From: Rheinheimera sediminis
GTDB taxonomy: Bacteria; Pseudomonadota; Gammaproteobacteria; Enterobacterales; Alteromonadaceae
Direction of reading: 5' to 3'
DNA: 64,000 bases
Assembly (NCBI RefSeq): GCF_004005375.1
Contig: NZ_RZUF01000002.1
Span: 182,678 to 246,677 of the forward strand
A program made the position numbers and the translations under genes. Positions 8,298 to 17,009 of the stretch are shown here, piece after piece; within the stretch, counting starts at the first letter, position 1; each line of letters starts with the position of its first letter. The notes beneath the pieces are model-generated. The model ran no database searches, had not been told where the DNA came from, and saw only the letters and a list, made by a program, of their open reading frames with translations.

Positions 8298-10010
8298 ATG
8301 ATGATACAGATTAATTCAAGTGACAAAATGCGCTGTTTTCATTGTGCCGTGGTTTTGTGCTGGCTTATGGCGACAGCTAATGCTTTGGCGCATCAATCGA
8401 ATAAAGACTTTACCAATGAAATTGAGTCAATAGATTTTCGTCGTGGCGAACAAGGCGAAGCTAAAGTACTAGTGTTTCTGCAACAAAACTCCGCTGTGGT
8501 GGATGTCACTGAACAAAATGGCCAAGTGCAGCTGGACTTTCACGACACCAATATCCCTGATGAGTTGCTGTATCAATTGGATGTGCTGGATTTCGCTACT
8601 GTAGTCAAAGGTATTGAAACTTTTCGTGATGGGAATAAAGCCAGTTTAGTGATTGAAACCCTGGACACTTTTACTTTTACCTACCAGCAAATTGACCTGG
8701 TGTTCTATTTGGTTGTACGAAGGAAATCTGCAGAACAGACCAAATCAGTTGCTGTGGATCAGTATGTCGGTCGTGCTATTTCTTTAAATTTTCAGGATAT
8801 TCCGGTTCGGACCGTGCTGCAGGTTATTGCTGACTATAATGACTTTAATCTGGTTACCAGCGACTCAGTGACAGGCAATATCACTTTACGTCTGGACGGT
8901 ACGCCCTGGGATCAGGCGCTGGATACAGTGCTGAAAATCCGAGGGCTGGATAAACGTATGGACGGCAATATTCTGATGATAGCTCCGTCCGACGAGTTTG
9001 CGGCCCGCGAAGCGAAAGAGCTGCAAGCCCAGCAGCAGGTTGAACAGCTTGAAGCACTAAAGTCTGAGCTTCTGCCCATCAATTATGCCAAAGCCGCCGA
9101 TATTGCTGCCTTGTTAAACAATAAAGAGGCTACTTTATTATCGGCCCGAGGCAATGTTGCAGTAGATGACAGGACCAACAGCTTATTGGTAAAAGACACT
9201 GCTCCTATCATTGAAAGTGTCAGACGTCTGTTAAAACGACTGGATGTTCCTGTTAAGCAAGTACTGATTGAATCCCGTATGGTGACTGTCAAAGATAATG
9301 TGCGTGATGAAATAGGTGTGCGCTGGGGTTTTAGTGAACAGCAAAATGACAGAGCCTGGTCAGGAAATGCGCCCGGTGCCAACGACCTGGCGGTGGGCAC
9401 AGTACCTGCACTGAATGACAGATGGAATGTTAATTTACCTGTAGCAAATCCGGCGGGCAGTATTGCTCTTCATGTGACAAAACTTGCTGATGGTACTTTG
9501 CTTGATTTAGAACTTTCCGCCCTGGAGCAGGAAAACAAAGGCGAAATTATTGCCAGCCCCCGTATTACCACAGCGAATCAGAAAAAAGCCAGAATAGAGC
9601 AGGGTACCGAAATTCCCTATCTGGAAGCATCCAGTAGCGGTGCTACCACTGTGACCTTTAAAAAAGCTGTTTTAAGCCTGGAAGTCACGCCCCAAATTAC
9701 ACCTGACAATAAAATTATTCTGGATTTAGAAATTACTCAGGACACCCGGGGTGAAACTGTATCTACTGGTAATGGCCCGGCGCAGGCAATAGACACTCAG
9801 CGCATCCAGACCCAAGTTTTGGTGGATAATGGCTCTACAGTGGTCTTAGGTGGCATCTATCAGCAGCAGATGACTCAGACCATTTCAAAAGTCCCTGTGT
9901 TTGGCGACATTCCTTATCTGGGCTACTTATTTAAACGCCGGAATGACTTTAATGAAAAAACTGAATTACTGATTTTTGTCACGCCAAAAATCCTGACCGA
10001 AAGTTTGTAA
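8298..10010 (+). CDS. pilQ: Type IV pilus secretin PilQ
   Basis: Outer-membrane secretin of 570 residues that forms the pore for the pilus fibre. Order of parts: signal peptide (about 1-32, ending ANALAHQ), one AMIN peptidoglycan-binding region (about 45-140), a secretin/TonB short N domain (about 165-225), an N1/KH-like domain (about 255-320) and the beta-barrel secretin domain (about 370-565) with VPVFGDIPYLGYLFKRR near its end. Many PilQ proteins are 650-750 residues long with two or more AMIN domains, so this is a short form with one. Last gene of the pilMNOPQ set; aroK follows after 158 bases. Confidence 0.95.
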   Translation: MMIQINSSDKMRCFHCAVVLCWLMATANALAHQSNKDFTNEIESIDFRRGEQGEAKVLVFLQQNSAVVDVTEQNGQVQLDFHDTNIPDELLYQLDVLDFATVVKGIETFRDGNKASLVIETLDTFTFTYQQIDLVFYLVVRRKSAEQTKSVAVDQYVGRAISLNFQDIPVRTVLQVIADYNDFNLVTSDSVTGNITLRLDGTPWDQALDTVLKIRGLDKRMDGNILMIAPSDEFAAREAKELQAQQQVEQLEALKSELLPINYAKAADIAALLNNKEATLLSARGNVAVDDRTNSLLVKDTAPIIESVRRLLKRLDVPVKQVLIESRMVTVKDNVRDEIGVRWGFSEQQNDRAWSGNAPGANDLAVGTVPALNDRWNVNLPVANPAGSIALHVTKLADGTLLDLELSALEQENKGEIIASPRITTANQKKARIEQGTEIPYLEASSSGATTVTFKKAVLSLEVTPQITPDNKIILDLEITQDTRGETVSTGNGPAQAIDTQRIQTQVLVDNGSTVVLGGIYQQQMTQTISKVPVFGDIPYLGYLFKRRNDFNEKTELLIFVTPKILTESL

Positions 10011-10168
10011 CAGGATTTAAAGCAAGGCCGGAGCGGACGCTGGCTACGGCAGAAAATTCGCTTGCCAAGCCAAGCCCATTACTGACATAATTCACCGCTT
10101 CAAATTTTCGTGGGAGCTTTCGGGTCCTGAAATTAACCTTCTAAGTTAGCGCAGCAGCATTACGAACT

Positions 10169-10687
10169 ATGGCAGAAAAACGCAATATCTTCCTGGTAGG
10201 CCCAATGGGTGCAGGCAAAAGTACAATTGGCCGTCATTTAGCAGACATGCTTCATCTCGAATTCTACGACTCGGATCAGGAAATTGAGCGCCGTACCGGT
10301 GCAGATATAGCCTGGGTCTTTGATCTGGAAGGCGAGGAGGGGTTCCGTGTTCGTGAAGAAAACGTGATCTCGGACTTAACAGAGTTACAAGGCATAGTAC
10401 TGGCGACTGGTGGTGGTTCAGTGCTAAGTAAAGAAACCCGCAACCGTTTATCCGCGCGTGGCATAGTGGTTTATCTAGAAACCCCTATAGAGAAACAAGT
10501 GGCTCGTACTCAACGTGATAAAAGACGTCCGTTGTTACAAACCGAAGAGGCGCCAAAAGAGGTGCTGGAACGTTTGGCGGCTGAGCGTAATCCTTTATAT
10601 GAAGAGATTGCTGACTTTACCGTACGTACAGACGAACAAAGTGCCCGTTCAGTGGCGAATCAAATCGTTGAACAACTTGGTTTCTAG
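10169..10687 (+). CDS. aroK: Shikimate kinase I
   Basis: Cytosolic enzyme of 172 residues that phosphorylates shikimate with ATP in the pathway to chorismate. The Walker A loop GPMGAGKST lies at residues 11-19, the shikimate-binding DSD at about 34-36 and the GGG glycine loop at about 80-82 (ATGGGSV), with a lid arginine in RDKRRPLL. Length is normal. It stands between pilQ and aroB as in E. coli and relatives. Confidence 0.96.
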   Translation: MAEKRNIFLVGPMGAGKSTIGRHLADMLHLEFYDSDQEIERRTGADIAWVFDLEGEEGFRVREENVISDLTELQGIVLATGGGSVLSKETRNRLSARGIVVYLETPIEKQVARTQRDKRRPLLQTEEAPKEVLERLAAERNPLYEEIADFTVRTDEQSARSVANQIVEQLGF

Positions 10688-10725
10688 TTTGAGATAACTT
10701 TTCAGGTATATAAGGAGAGCTGTGT

Positions 10726-11793
10726 ATGCAAAAAGTTGCAGTACAACTTGGAGAGCGCAGCTACCCTATCCTGATTAGCCCCCAGTTATTTAGTCAGTCT
10801 CTGACGGAATTTTTACCTCAAGCCCGTCAAGTGGTGATTGTATCTAATCCAGTGGTTGCAGGGCTTTATTTGCCTGCTGTCACTGCATTATTCCCTGATT
10901 CAGCAGTACACTCCTTTATTCTACCCGATGGCGAAGCCTACAAAACCCTGAGCTCTTTTGAGCAGGTGATGTCCTTTTTACTTGAGCATAAAATCAACCG
11001 TGATGTATTGCTGGTGGCATTAGGTGGTGGAGTCATTGGCGATCTGACAGGTTTCGTCGCAGCCTGCTACCAACGTGGAGTGCGTTTTATTCAGGTTCCT
11101 ACCACTTTGTTGTCTCAGGTGGATTCTTCCGTCGGCGGTAAAACAGCGGTGAATCATCCGCTGGGAAAAAACATGATAGGTGCTTTTAAGCAGCCGGATC
11201 TGGTGTTGATTAACACCGCTGTTTTAAGTTCTTTACCTAAAGCTGAATTTGCTGCAGGTATGGCGGAAGTCATCAAGTATGCGCTGATCAGCGATTTGGT
11301 CTTTTTTCAATGGCTGGAAAAAAATCAACAGGCTATCCGTGCACTGCAACCTCAAGTTTTAGGCGAGATGATCCGTCATTGTTGCCAGATGAAAGCGGAT
11401 ATCGTCAGTCGCGATGAAACTGAGCAAGGCGAACGGGCTTTATTAAATTTAGGTCATACTTTTGGCCACGCGATTGAAGCCTTTATGGGCTACGGCCAAT
11501 GGCTGCATGGCCAAGCTGTTTCTGTGGGTATGGTGATGGCGACAGAATTAGCCGTCAGCCGTGGTGATGTCACTGCAGCAGAGCTTGAACGTATAATCTG
11601 CTTATTGTCTGCTTTTGATTTGCCTGTGGCACCACCAGAGCATATGAGCATCGCAGATTTTATGCCTTATATGAAAACTGATAAAAAAGTACAGGCAGGT
11701 AAGATGCGCTTTATTGTTCCTACGTCCTTGGGGCAAAGCGCAATAGTCGATGATGTGACCGAACAAGAACTAATGGCTCTCTTTAGCATATGA
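10726..11793 (+). CDS. aroB: 3-dehydroquinate synthase
   Basis: Cytosolic enzyme of 355 residues that cyclises DAHP to 3-dehydroquinate using NAD and a divalent metal. The NAD-binding motif ALGGGVIGDLTGFVA, the loop PTTLLSQVDSSVGGKTAVN, and the metal ligands in MAEVIKYALI and the GHTFGHAIE region are all present. A GGAGAG ribosome site precedes the ATG. The stop overlaps the damX start (ATGA). Confidence 0.97.
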   Translation: MQKVAVQLGERSYPILISPQLFSQSLTEFLPQARQVVIVSNPVVAGLYLPAVTALFPDSAVHSFILPDGEAYKTLSSFEQVMSFLLEHKINRDVLLVALGGGVIGDLTGFVAACYQRGVRFIQVPTTLLSQVDSSVGGKTAVNHPLGKNMIGAFKQPDLVLINTAVLSSLPKAEFAAGMAEVIKYALISDLVFFQWLEKNQQAIRALQPQVLGEMIRHCCQMKADIVSRDETEQGERALLNLGHTFGHAIEAFMGYGQWLHGQAVSVGMVMATELAVSRGDVTAAELERIICLLSAFDLPVAPPEHMSIADFMPYMKTDKKVQAGKMRFIVPTSLGQSAIVDDVTEQELMALFSI

Positions 11794-13559
11794 GTAAACA
11801 AGCTCTGCAACAGCGTTTAACGCAACATTCTGGCCTCTTAGCCTCTCAACGACAGTTAGTGCAACGCTTGTTGCTGCAACTTGAGTTTAACCAACCCGAT
11901 CGCCTGCAGCTTGTGGGCTCAAGTGGCTGCGGTAAATCGACGCTGATTTTGGCGTTGGCCGAAATATGCTCTGAGCAATTTAATTTAGCTTTACTACAGG
12001 CTGATGCCGGTCTGACCCCTGTTGATGTGCTAAAAGTATTGCAACAGCAATGGCTGGGGCTAGCAACTATGCCGCGGACTCTGACAGATTTTATTGCTCA
12101 GCTCGATAAAAAACAGCAATATCTTCTGTTAGTAGATGATGCCGATCTTTTGAATGAGACAAGTTGGCAGCTGGTGCAGCAATTGCCTGTCAGCGTTTTT
12201 GTCAGTTGCCTTAAAGCTAAAAATGATATTCGACTAGCGATCAATGTTCCTGCCTTTAGTGAGGCAGAAGCCTTAGAATTGTTAGCTCCCTATAATTTGT
12301 CAGGACGTGAGCTACGCGAGCGAATTGAAGATTGTGCTGGCGATTTGCATTTATTATTACATGGATTAGATGCAAACCAAGGCCGAAAAACAGTAGCGTT
12401 CTCTAAAGTAAAGACAGAATCAGCAGCTTCACCCCTGACATTTTCGGCGCGGGAAGAGAGCGCTGAACCTGCTTTTATTACCCATGCCAGAGAGACTGGT
12501 TTTAATTTAAATAGCGGGGATGATCCACTTGGCTTGAGAGCTATAGATACAACAGACGAACAGCCTACGTTTTCAATTCAGACCGAACAGCGCAGCGATT
12601 ACCTTAGTCGGACTGTGGAAGAACCAAAACCTGCAAAACAAGCATCAGGCCAGTTTTTTTCTCCTTTTTTGATAATGAGTCTGGGGTTTGGTTTGATAGC
12701 TGCTGTAGTTATGTTCTGGTTATGGACAGAGCAGCAATTCAGGGAACCTGTTGCGGACGATATAGTGCCTTATTATCCAGCGGCAGACACCAGTGCTGCA
12801 GCACGCTTGCAAGTTGAGCGTCGTTTTGAGCCTACAGTAGAAATCAAAGCGGAAATGCCGGCGCAGTCTGCTGCTGTGGTCAATAATTCTGCGGCAACAA
12901 ACAGCGCTCAAGCTGTTGTTGCTGAACGGGGGTTGCCACAAATGGCTATGGAAAAAACCACTGATGCCGCCAGCATGACAGTGCGTCAGGAAGTGGTTAA
13001 AGATGACAATGGTTTGCCTCAACAGCAAATAGTTTCTATGACTATTGAGTCTGAGCCTATGCGCGAACAACCTGTGATCCCCGCGCTACCTGCACCAGGT
13101 CAGGACGCTGCTGTTGTTGATGCACCAGAAGCCGCAATAGAAGCGTCTGTGCAACAAGCGCCTGCTGAAGCTGTACCTGAGCAAAATGACTTACTTGCAG
13201 AGATGGCTGCTGACGCCGAGCAATCCGGTCAGCAAACAACCCCGACAGCCTCAGCTCAAGGTGGTGCCTCTGTGCTGTTAGGTATGTTACCAGACACCGT
13301 GGCTATTCAACTGGGTGTATTTTCTCAGGAATCTGCTGCGAAGAAATTCTTACAGCAGTATTCAACATTAAATTTGCAGTTGTACCAGCGTCAACAGCAA
13401 GGTAAAACTCAGTTTGTTGTGGTGTCCGCATCTTATGTCAATGGTGCAGCTGCGCGGCAGCAAGTCAAATCTTTGCCTGAAGAGTTGCGGCAGCAAACTC
13501 CATTTGTGAAACCTTTAAGTGATATTCAGCGTGAGATCCGCTCAGCCAATGCAAACTAA
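11790..13559 (+). CDS. damX: DamX-like SPOR-domain cell-division protein with AAA ATPase domain
   Basis: Protein of 589 residues. An N-terminal AAA/ATPase-like domain carries the P-loop GSSGCGKST (about 43-51) and LLLVDDADLL as Walker B. A single membrane segment (about 292-312) follows, then a long low-complexity Ala/Gln/Pro/Glu periplasmic linker, and a C-terminal SPOR domain (about 505-580, from AIQLGVFSQESAAKKFLQQY) that binds denuded septal peptidoglycan. The architecture and the aroB-damX-dam position support DamX. The family acts at the division site; the role of the ATPase domain is poorly understood. Confidence 0.92.
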   Translation: MSKQALQQRLTQHSGLLASQRQLVQRLLLQLEFNQPDRLQLVGSSGCGKSTLILALAEICSEQFNLALLQADAGLTPVDVLKVLQQQWLGLATMPRTLTDFIAQLDKKQQYLLLVDDADLLNETSWQLVQQLPVSVFVSCLKAKNDIRLAINVPAFSEAEALELLAPYNLSGRELRERIEDCAGDLHLLLHGLDANQGRKTVAFSKVKTESAASPLTFSAREESAEPAFITHARETGFNLNSGDDPLGLRAIDTTDEQPTFSIQTEQRSDYLSRTVEEPKPAKQASGQFFSPFLIMSLGFGLIAAVVMFWLWTEQQFREPVADDIVPYYPAADTSAAARLQVERRFEPTVEIKAEMPAQSAAVVNNSAATNSAQAVVAERGLPQMAMEKTTDAASMTVRQEVVKDDNGLPQQQIVSMTIESEPMREQPVIPALPAPGQDAAVVDAPEAAIEASVQQAPAEAVPEQNDLLAEMAADAEQSGQQTTPTASAQGGASVLLGMLPDTVAIQLGVFSQESAAKKFLQQYSTLNLQLYQRQQQGKTQFVVVSASYVNGAAARQQVKSLPEELRQQTPFVKPLSDIQREIRSANAN

Positions 13560-13595
13560 CATCATACAGCGGCAGAGTAGACAGGTGATTTGCTT

Positions 13596-14495
13596 ATGCT
13601 GAAGAAGTCCAGAGCTTTTCTTAAATGGGCTGGCGGTAAATACAATTTAGTTGATGCCATTTCTTTGCAACTGCCAAAAGCGCCTTTATTGGTCGAGCCT
13701 TTTGTCGGAGCTGGTTCAGTGTTTTTAAACACGGATTATCCGGAATATTTGCTGAATGATATCAATGTTGACCTGATCCATCTGTACCAGCTGTTGCAAA
13801 CTCAGCCTGCGAAGTTTGTTGCAGATGCCAGAGGGTTGTTTGTTCAAAGCAGCAACGAAAAAAGCAGCTATTTGTCTTTTCGGGAAGAATTTAATCAAAG
13901 TACCGACAGCTATCAGCGTTCGTTATTGTTTTTGTATTTAAATCGTCATGGTTACAACGGTTTATGCCGTTACAATAGCAGCGGTAAATTTAATGTGCCT
14001 TTTGGCAGCTACAAAAAGCCCTATTTTCCAGAGGCTGAATTGTGGTTTTTTGCTGAAAAAGCGCAAAAGGCTAAGTTTGTTTGCATGGGTTACAACGAGC
14101 TGATGCAGCAAATCAATTCACCGGCAGTGGTGTATTGCGATCCACCTTATGTTCCACTGAGTCGTACAGCCAGTTTTACCTCCTATGCCAAGAACAGTTT
14201 TGATCTGGATGACCAGGCCGAGCTGGCAAACCTGGCTGAAAATTGCCAGAGCCGTGGCGTTAGTGTAGTGATCAGTAATCACGACACCACGTTAACTCGC
14301 AAACTGTATGAAAAAGCTGAACTGACTTCTATTCAGGTAGGACGTTCTATCAGTCAGAAAGGTGAATCCCGGGGTAAGGTAGCAGAGTTGTTTGCGTTAT
14401 ATGCAACTAAGGCTCAGGCTGGAAGCACCCAACTGACTAGTAACAGCAGTATTCCAATGAAAATGACTACCGCAAAAACCCCGGCCATCAAATAA
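13596..14495 (+). CDS. dam: DNA adenine methylase (GATC)
   Basis: D12-class N6-adenine methyltransferase of 299 residues with SAM motif FLKWAGGK at the N-terminus, FVGAGSVF and the catalytic DPPYV. It methylates GATC sites for mismatch-repair strand choice and replication control. I chose ATG 13596 because AGGTGA sits seven bases before it; the upstream TTG (13590) is too close to that site. The last about 27 residues are encoded by bases that also encode, on the other strand, the end of a DUF2970 gene, which explains an unconserved-looking Ser/Thr/Lys-rich tail longer than the 278-residue E. coli enzyme. Confidence 0.95.
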   Translation: MLKKSRAFLKWAGGKYNLVDAISLQLPKAPLLVEPFVGAGSVFLNTDYPEYLLNDINVDLIHLYQLLQTQPAKFVADARGLFVQSSNEKSSYLSFREEFNQSTDSYQRSLLFLYLNRHGYNGLCRYNSSGKFNVPFGSYKKPYFPEAELWFFAEKAQKAKFVCMGYNELMQQINSPAVVYCDPPYVPLSRTASFTSYAKNSFDLDDQAELANLAENCQSRGVSVVISNHDTTLTRKLYEKAELTSIQVGRSISQKGESRGKVAELFALYATKAQAGSTQLTSNSSIPMKMTTAKTPAIK

Positions 14496-14608
14496 GGCCA
14501 AATACTCGTTGTTTCAAAGTCCTGTTGACGTTGTTGTTCCGATTGTACTCCAACAAAGGCACCGAAAACAGCTTTGAAAACCTGCTTAAGACCCGGAGAT
14601 TTTGCCAT
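14414..14608 (-). CDS. DUF2970 family small membrane protein
   Basis: Product of 64 residues starting MAKSPGLKQVFKAVFGAFVGVQ, followed by a charged QSEQQRQQDFE stretch and one C-terminal membrane helix (about residues 38-60). This pattern matches DUF2970, a family of unknown function common in marine gammaproteobacteria. The ATG at 14608 has AGGGG a few bases upstream; the open frame extends 48 bases further but that part does not fit. The 3' 82 bases overlap the end of dam on the opposite strand. It follows the small gene at 14610-14876 with one base between them. Confidence 0.82.
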   Translation of the reverse strand: MAKSPGLKQVFKAVFGAFVGVQSEQQRQQDFETTSIWPYLMAGVFAVVIFIGILLLLVSWVLPA

Positions 14609-14609
14609 T

Positions 14610-14876
14610 TTAGCCCCTGTGGTTAAAACGGTTAAGCAATTCGAGTAAATCAACAAAGTGGAATTGTGTAGAGCGGCTATTACCTTGCAACCAGCTAAAC
14701 CAGCTCTGCTGAGAAGGCTTGCAGAGTGCGGAAAAAGCTAAGGCTTTTGTTTGCTCTGTCGGCACTGCAGGTTGACATAATTCAGCACCAGTGTCTTTGT
14801 GTTGATGAATAACCACTGCGAGACACAAGCTAATAGCCAAAGCTGACCCAAGTCTGCGATCTGTGCGCTGCCTCAT
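14610..14876 (-). CDS. Hypothetical small protein, one N-terminal hydrophobic segment
   Basis: The putative product has 88 residues: a basic N-terminus (MRQRTDRR), a hydrophobic segment (about 9-22), a Pro/Glu/Thr part and an aromatic-rich C-terminus with SWFSWLQGNSRSTQFHFVDLLELL, which looks like constrained protein sequence. GAGGTT lies five bases before the chosen ATG at 14876; an earlier in-frame ATG at 14918 lacks such a site. The stop codon is one base from the DUF2970 start, so the two form a small operon. No function can be assigned. Confidence 0.6.
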   Translation of the reverse strand: MRQRTDRRLGSALAISLCLAVVIHQHKDTGAELCQPAVPTEQTKALAFSALCKPSQQSWFSWLQGNSRSTQFHFVDLLELLNRFNHRG

Positions 14877-15341
14877 ACGAACCTCAACTGGTTGAATTAT
14901 GTGCTGGATAATACTCAAGTTGACTGCAGGTTACAAGTTTTTAACCTGTGCTGCCAGTGACAAAAGTCACTTTAAGCTGATTTTTTATTGAGCAAACTGC
15001 AATGAAAGAACAGGGCAGAGTAAATAACCTGAACTCGGGATAAGCCATGCCACTGAATAGACATCTTTTCGCGCCTCTCTGCGTTGCTCCGTCTAGCCAT
15101 AGCTTGCTATGGCGTACAACAAAGCGCCTTGAGATCCACAAAAATCTGTGCATTCAGTCAGCAAAGACTTTGTTTGCTTAACGTAATTATTTAACTTCGT
15201 TGATTTAATTCATTACATCGAAAAAAGTCGACACTCATTATCCCGCGTTCAGGTTAAATAGGGGGCATTAGGGGGGAAGGAGGGCGGTGTCAGAAGCAGC
15301 AAAGAGGAGCAAACAAGAGTGTTTTGCTCCTCCTACGAAAA
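14877..15341. other. Intergenic region holding an intact MITE
   Basis: This 465-base gap separates two minus-strand transcription units. It is largely filled by the 228-bp MITE at 15027-15254. The remainder (15261-15341) is purine-rich sequence just beyond the porin stop codon, and I see no strong terminator hairpin there. No gene was found. Confidence 0.6.
15027..15254 (+). mobile_element. MITE, 228 bp, 17-bp terminal inverted repeats
   Basis: The left end ACCTGAACTCGGGATAA and the right end TTATCCCGCGTTCAGGT are inverted repeats matching at 16 of 17 positions. The element is flanked on both sides by TAAATA (15021-15026 and 15255-15260), consistent with a target-site duplication. It has no coding capacity for a transposase. 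An internal hairpin GCCATAGC-TT-GCTATGGC lies near its middle (15097-15114). A degenerate relative is at 2463-2618. The parent transposon is not in the window. Confidence 0.8.
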
Positions 15342-16094
15342 TTAGAAAGATTTGCTTAAAGTTAAAACACCACGGCCATCACATAAATCGCAATCTGCTG
15401 AACCTTCGATGTTCGTATCAGCATATTTTACAGATACACCAGCGCCCCAAACTTCCGTACTGAAGCCTATGCTCCAGTCGATGTAAGCATCTTTGCTAAC
15501 TGGACCAGCAGCTAAAAAGGTTTCAAACTCCTCGGAGTCTTCAAAGACGTTGTAACCAAAATGCAGGTCAACGGCAAAATTTTCGACCATTTGATATTTA
15601 TAATCAGCAGATAAGTAGTAGTAGTCGTTTACATCTGTGCCAAAGTAGTCTGGCGAGTAGGCAACACCTAAAGTCCAGCTGTCATAGAAAAACTTCGCAT
15701 AGCCCTCGTAGAAATCAAATTGGTCTACCTCGTTGTCACCTTTAGGATAACGGTATTGCATGACGCCTACATCGACATTCCAGCTTTCGTTTAAAGCGCC
15801 GGCCCAACCGCCCAGAATATCCAGCTCCATGCTACCTTCACCAAACTTGATGTTAGAACCCCAGGTAGACAGATAAAAGCCAGATTCTCCACTTAACGTA
15901 AAACCACCCTGAATCGCAGGGCCTTTATCCGTTTGCGATATGCCGCGGAATAAATAATCTGAAGTAAAGGCTACATTGCCTGAAAGGCTAGCGGCGTTTA
16001 CACCGAAACTGCTGCCCGCGATGAGCAAAGCAACAAGGCTAAGGCGAAGTGTTTTACTTGTTGCTTTTGATCCCAGTATTACTTTTTTTGTCAT
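15342..16094 (-). CDS. TorF family putative outer-membrane porin
   Basis: Product of 250 residues with a basic N-terminus and a signal peptide ending near residue 34 (SFGVNAASLS). Then comes SGNVAFTSDYLFRGISQTDKGPAIQGG, the typical start of the TIGR02001/TorF-like family, followed by alternating aromatic beta-strands and a C-terminal phenylalanine (TLSKSF) as expected for an outer-membrane barrel. The transported substrate is unknown. It sits in a minus-strand insert between dam and rpe, which are adjacent in E. coli-like gene orders. Confidence 0.85.
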   Translation of the reverse strand: MTKKVILGSKATSKTLRLSLVALLIAGSSFGVNAASLSGNVAFTSDYLFRGISQTDKGPAIQGGFTLSGESGFYLSTWGSNIKFGEGSMELDILGGWAGALNESWNVDVGVMQYRYPKGDNEVDQFDFYEGYAKFFYDSWTLGVAYSPDYFGTDVNDYYYLSADYKYQMVENFAVDLHFGYNVFEDSEEFETFLAAGPVSKDAYIDWSIGFSTEVWGAGVSVKYADTNIEGSADCDLCDGRGVLTLSKSF

Positions 16095-16334
16095 TTTATT
16101 TGCCCTTATCTATTAGTTCCCATCAATACTGTCCATTTTTTATGCCATTGCGTTATCTTCATATAAATCATATAGATATAAGTTTTGTTTTGACGTTTTC
16201 AGTAAAATATGTGCAAAAATGGTGCGTCGCTGCCTGATTTTCGTGCAGAAAGCCCGAGTAACAAAGATGATTTTTTTTCTGCTATTCAGTAAAGTCTGGG
16301 CCTTGTTAAGTAACAACAGCTTTTTGGAGAGAAG

Positions 16335-17009
16335 ATGCGCCAACAGAATTGGATTGCTCCGTCAATTCTATCTGCAGATTTTGCCCGTTTGGGGGAGGAT
16401 GTCGCCCGTGTATTAAAAGCTGGAGCTGATATTATCCATTTTGATGTAATGGACAATCACTATGTGCCTAATCTAACCTTTGGTCCTATGGTATGCAGCG
16501 CTTTGCGCAACTACGGCATTACAGCTCCTGTGGATGTGCACCTTATGGTTGAAGATGTGGATAGCCTGGTACCAGCTTTTGCACAGGCCGGGGCTTCTAT
16601 CATTAGCTTTCATCCGGAAGCCTCCAAACATGTTGATCGAACCTTGCAATTAATCCGTCAACAGGGTTGTAAAGCTGGTTTAGTGTTTAATCCGGCAACT
16701 CCGTTAAGCTACCTCGATTATGTGCTTGATAAGGTCGACTTAGTCTTACTGATGTCAGTCAATCCTGGTTTTGGTGGCCAGTCTTTTATTCCTGCAACCT
16801 TAAACAAGTTGCAACAAGCCCGCCAAATCATTGATCAAAGTGGATTACCCATCCGGCTTGAGGTTGATGGTGGCGTCAAAATAGAAAACATTCGCGAAAT
16901 AGCCGAAGCTGGTGCTGATACCTTTGTTGCTGGTTCCGCTATTTTCAGTCAGGCTGACTACCATGCCGTGATTACACAAATGCGCTCTGAGTTGGCCGGA
17001 GTGCAATAG
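16335..17009 (+). CDS. rpe: Ribulose-phosphate 3-epimerase
   Basis: TIM-barrel enzyme of 224 residues that interconverts ribulose 5-phosphate and xylulose 5-phosphate. Visible motifs are [51 protein letters not shown] and LEVDGGVK with the catalytic aspartates and metal-binding histidines. GGAGAG lies a few bases before the ATG. Its stop overlaps the GTG start of gph. Confidence 0.97.
   Translation: MRQQNWIAPSILSADFARLGEDVARVLKAGADIIHFDVMDNHYVPNLTFGPMVCSALRNYGITAPVDVHLMVEDVDSLVPAFAQAGASIISFHPEASKHVDRTLQLIRQQGCKAGLVFNPATPLSYLDYVLDKVDLVLLMSVNPGFGGQSFIPATLNKLQQARQIIDQSGLPIRLEVDGGVKIENIREIAEAGADTFVAGSAIFSQADYHAVITQMRSELAGVQ

Noticed and set aside
15092-15117. Stand-alone terminator in the dam-rpe interval
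   Set aside because: The GCCATAGC/GCTATGGC hairpin has no T-tract and lies inside the MITE, so it is better explained as part of that element.
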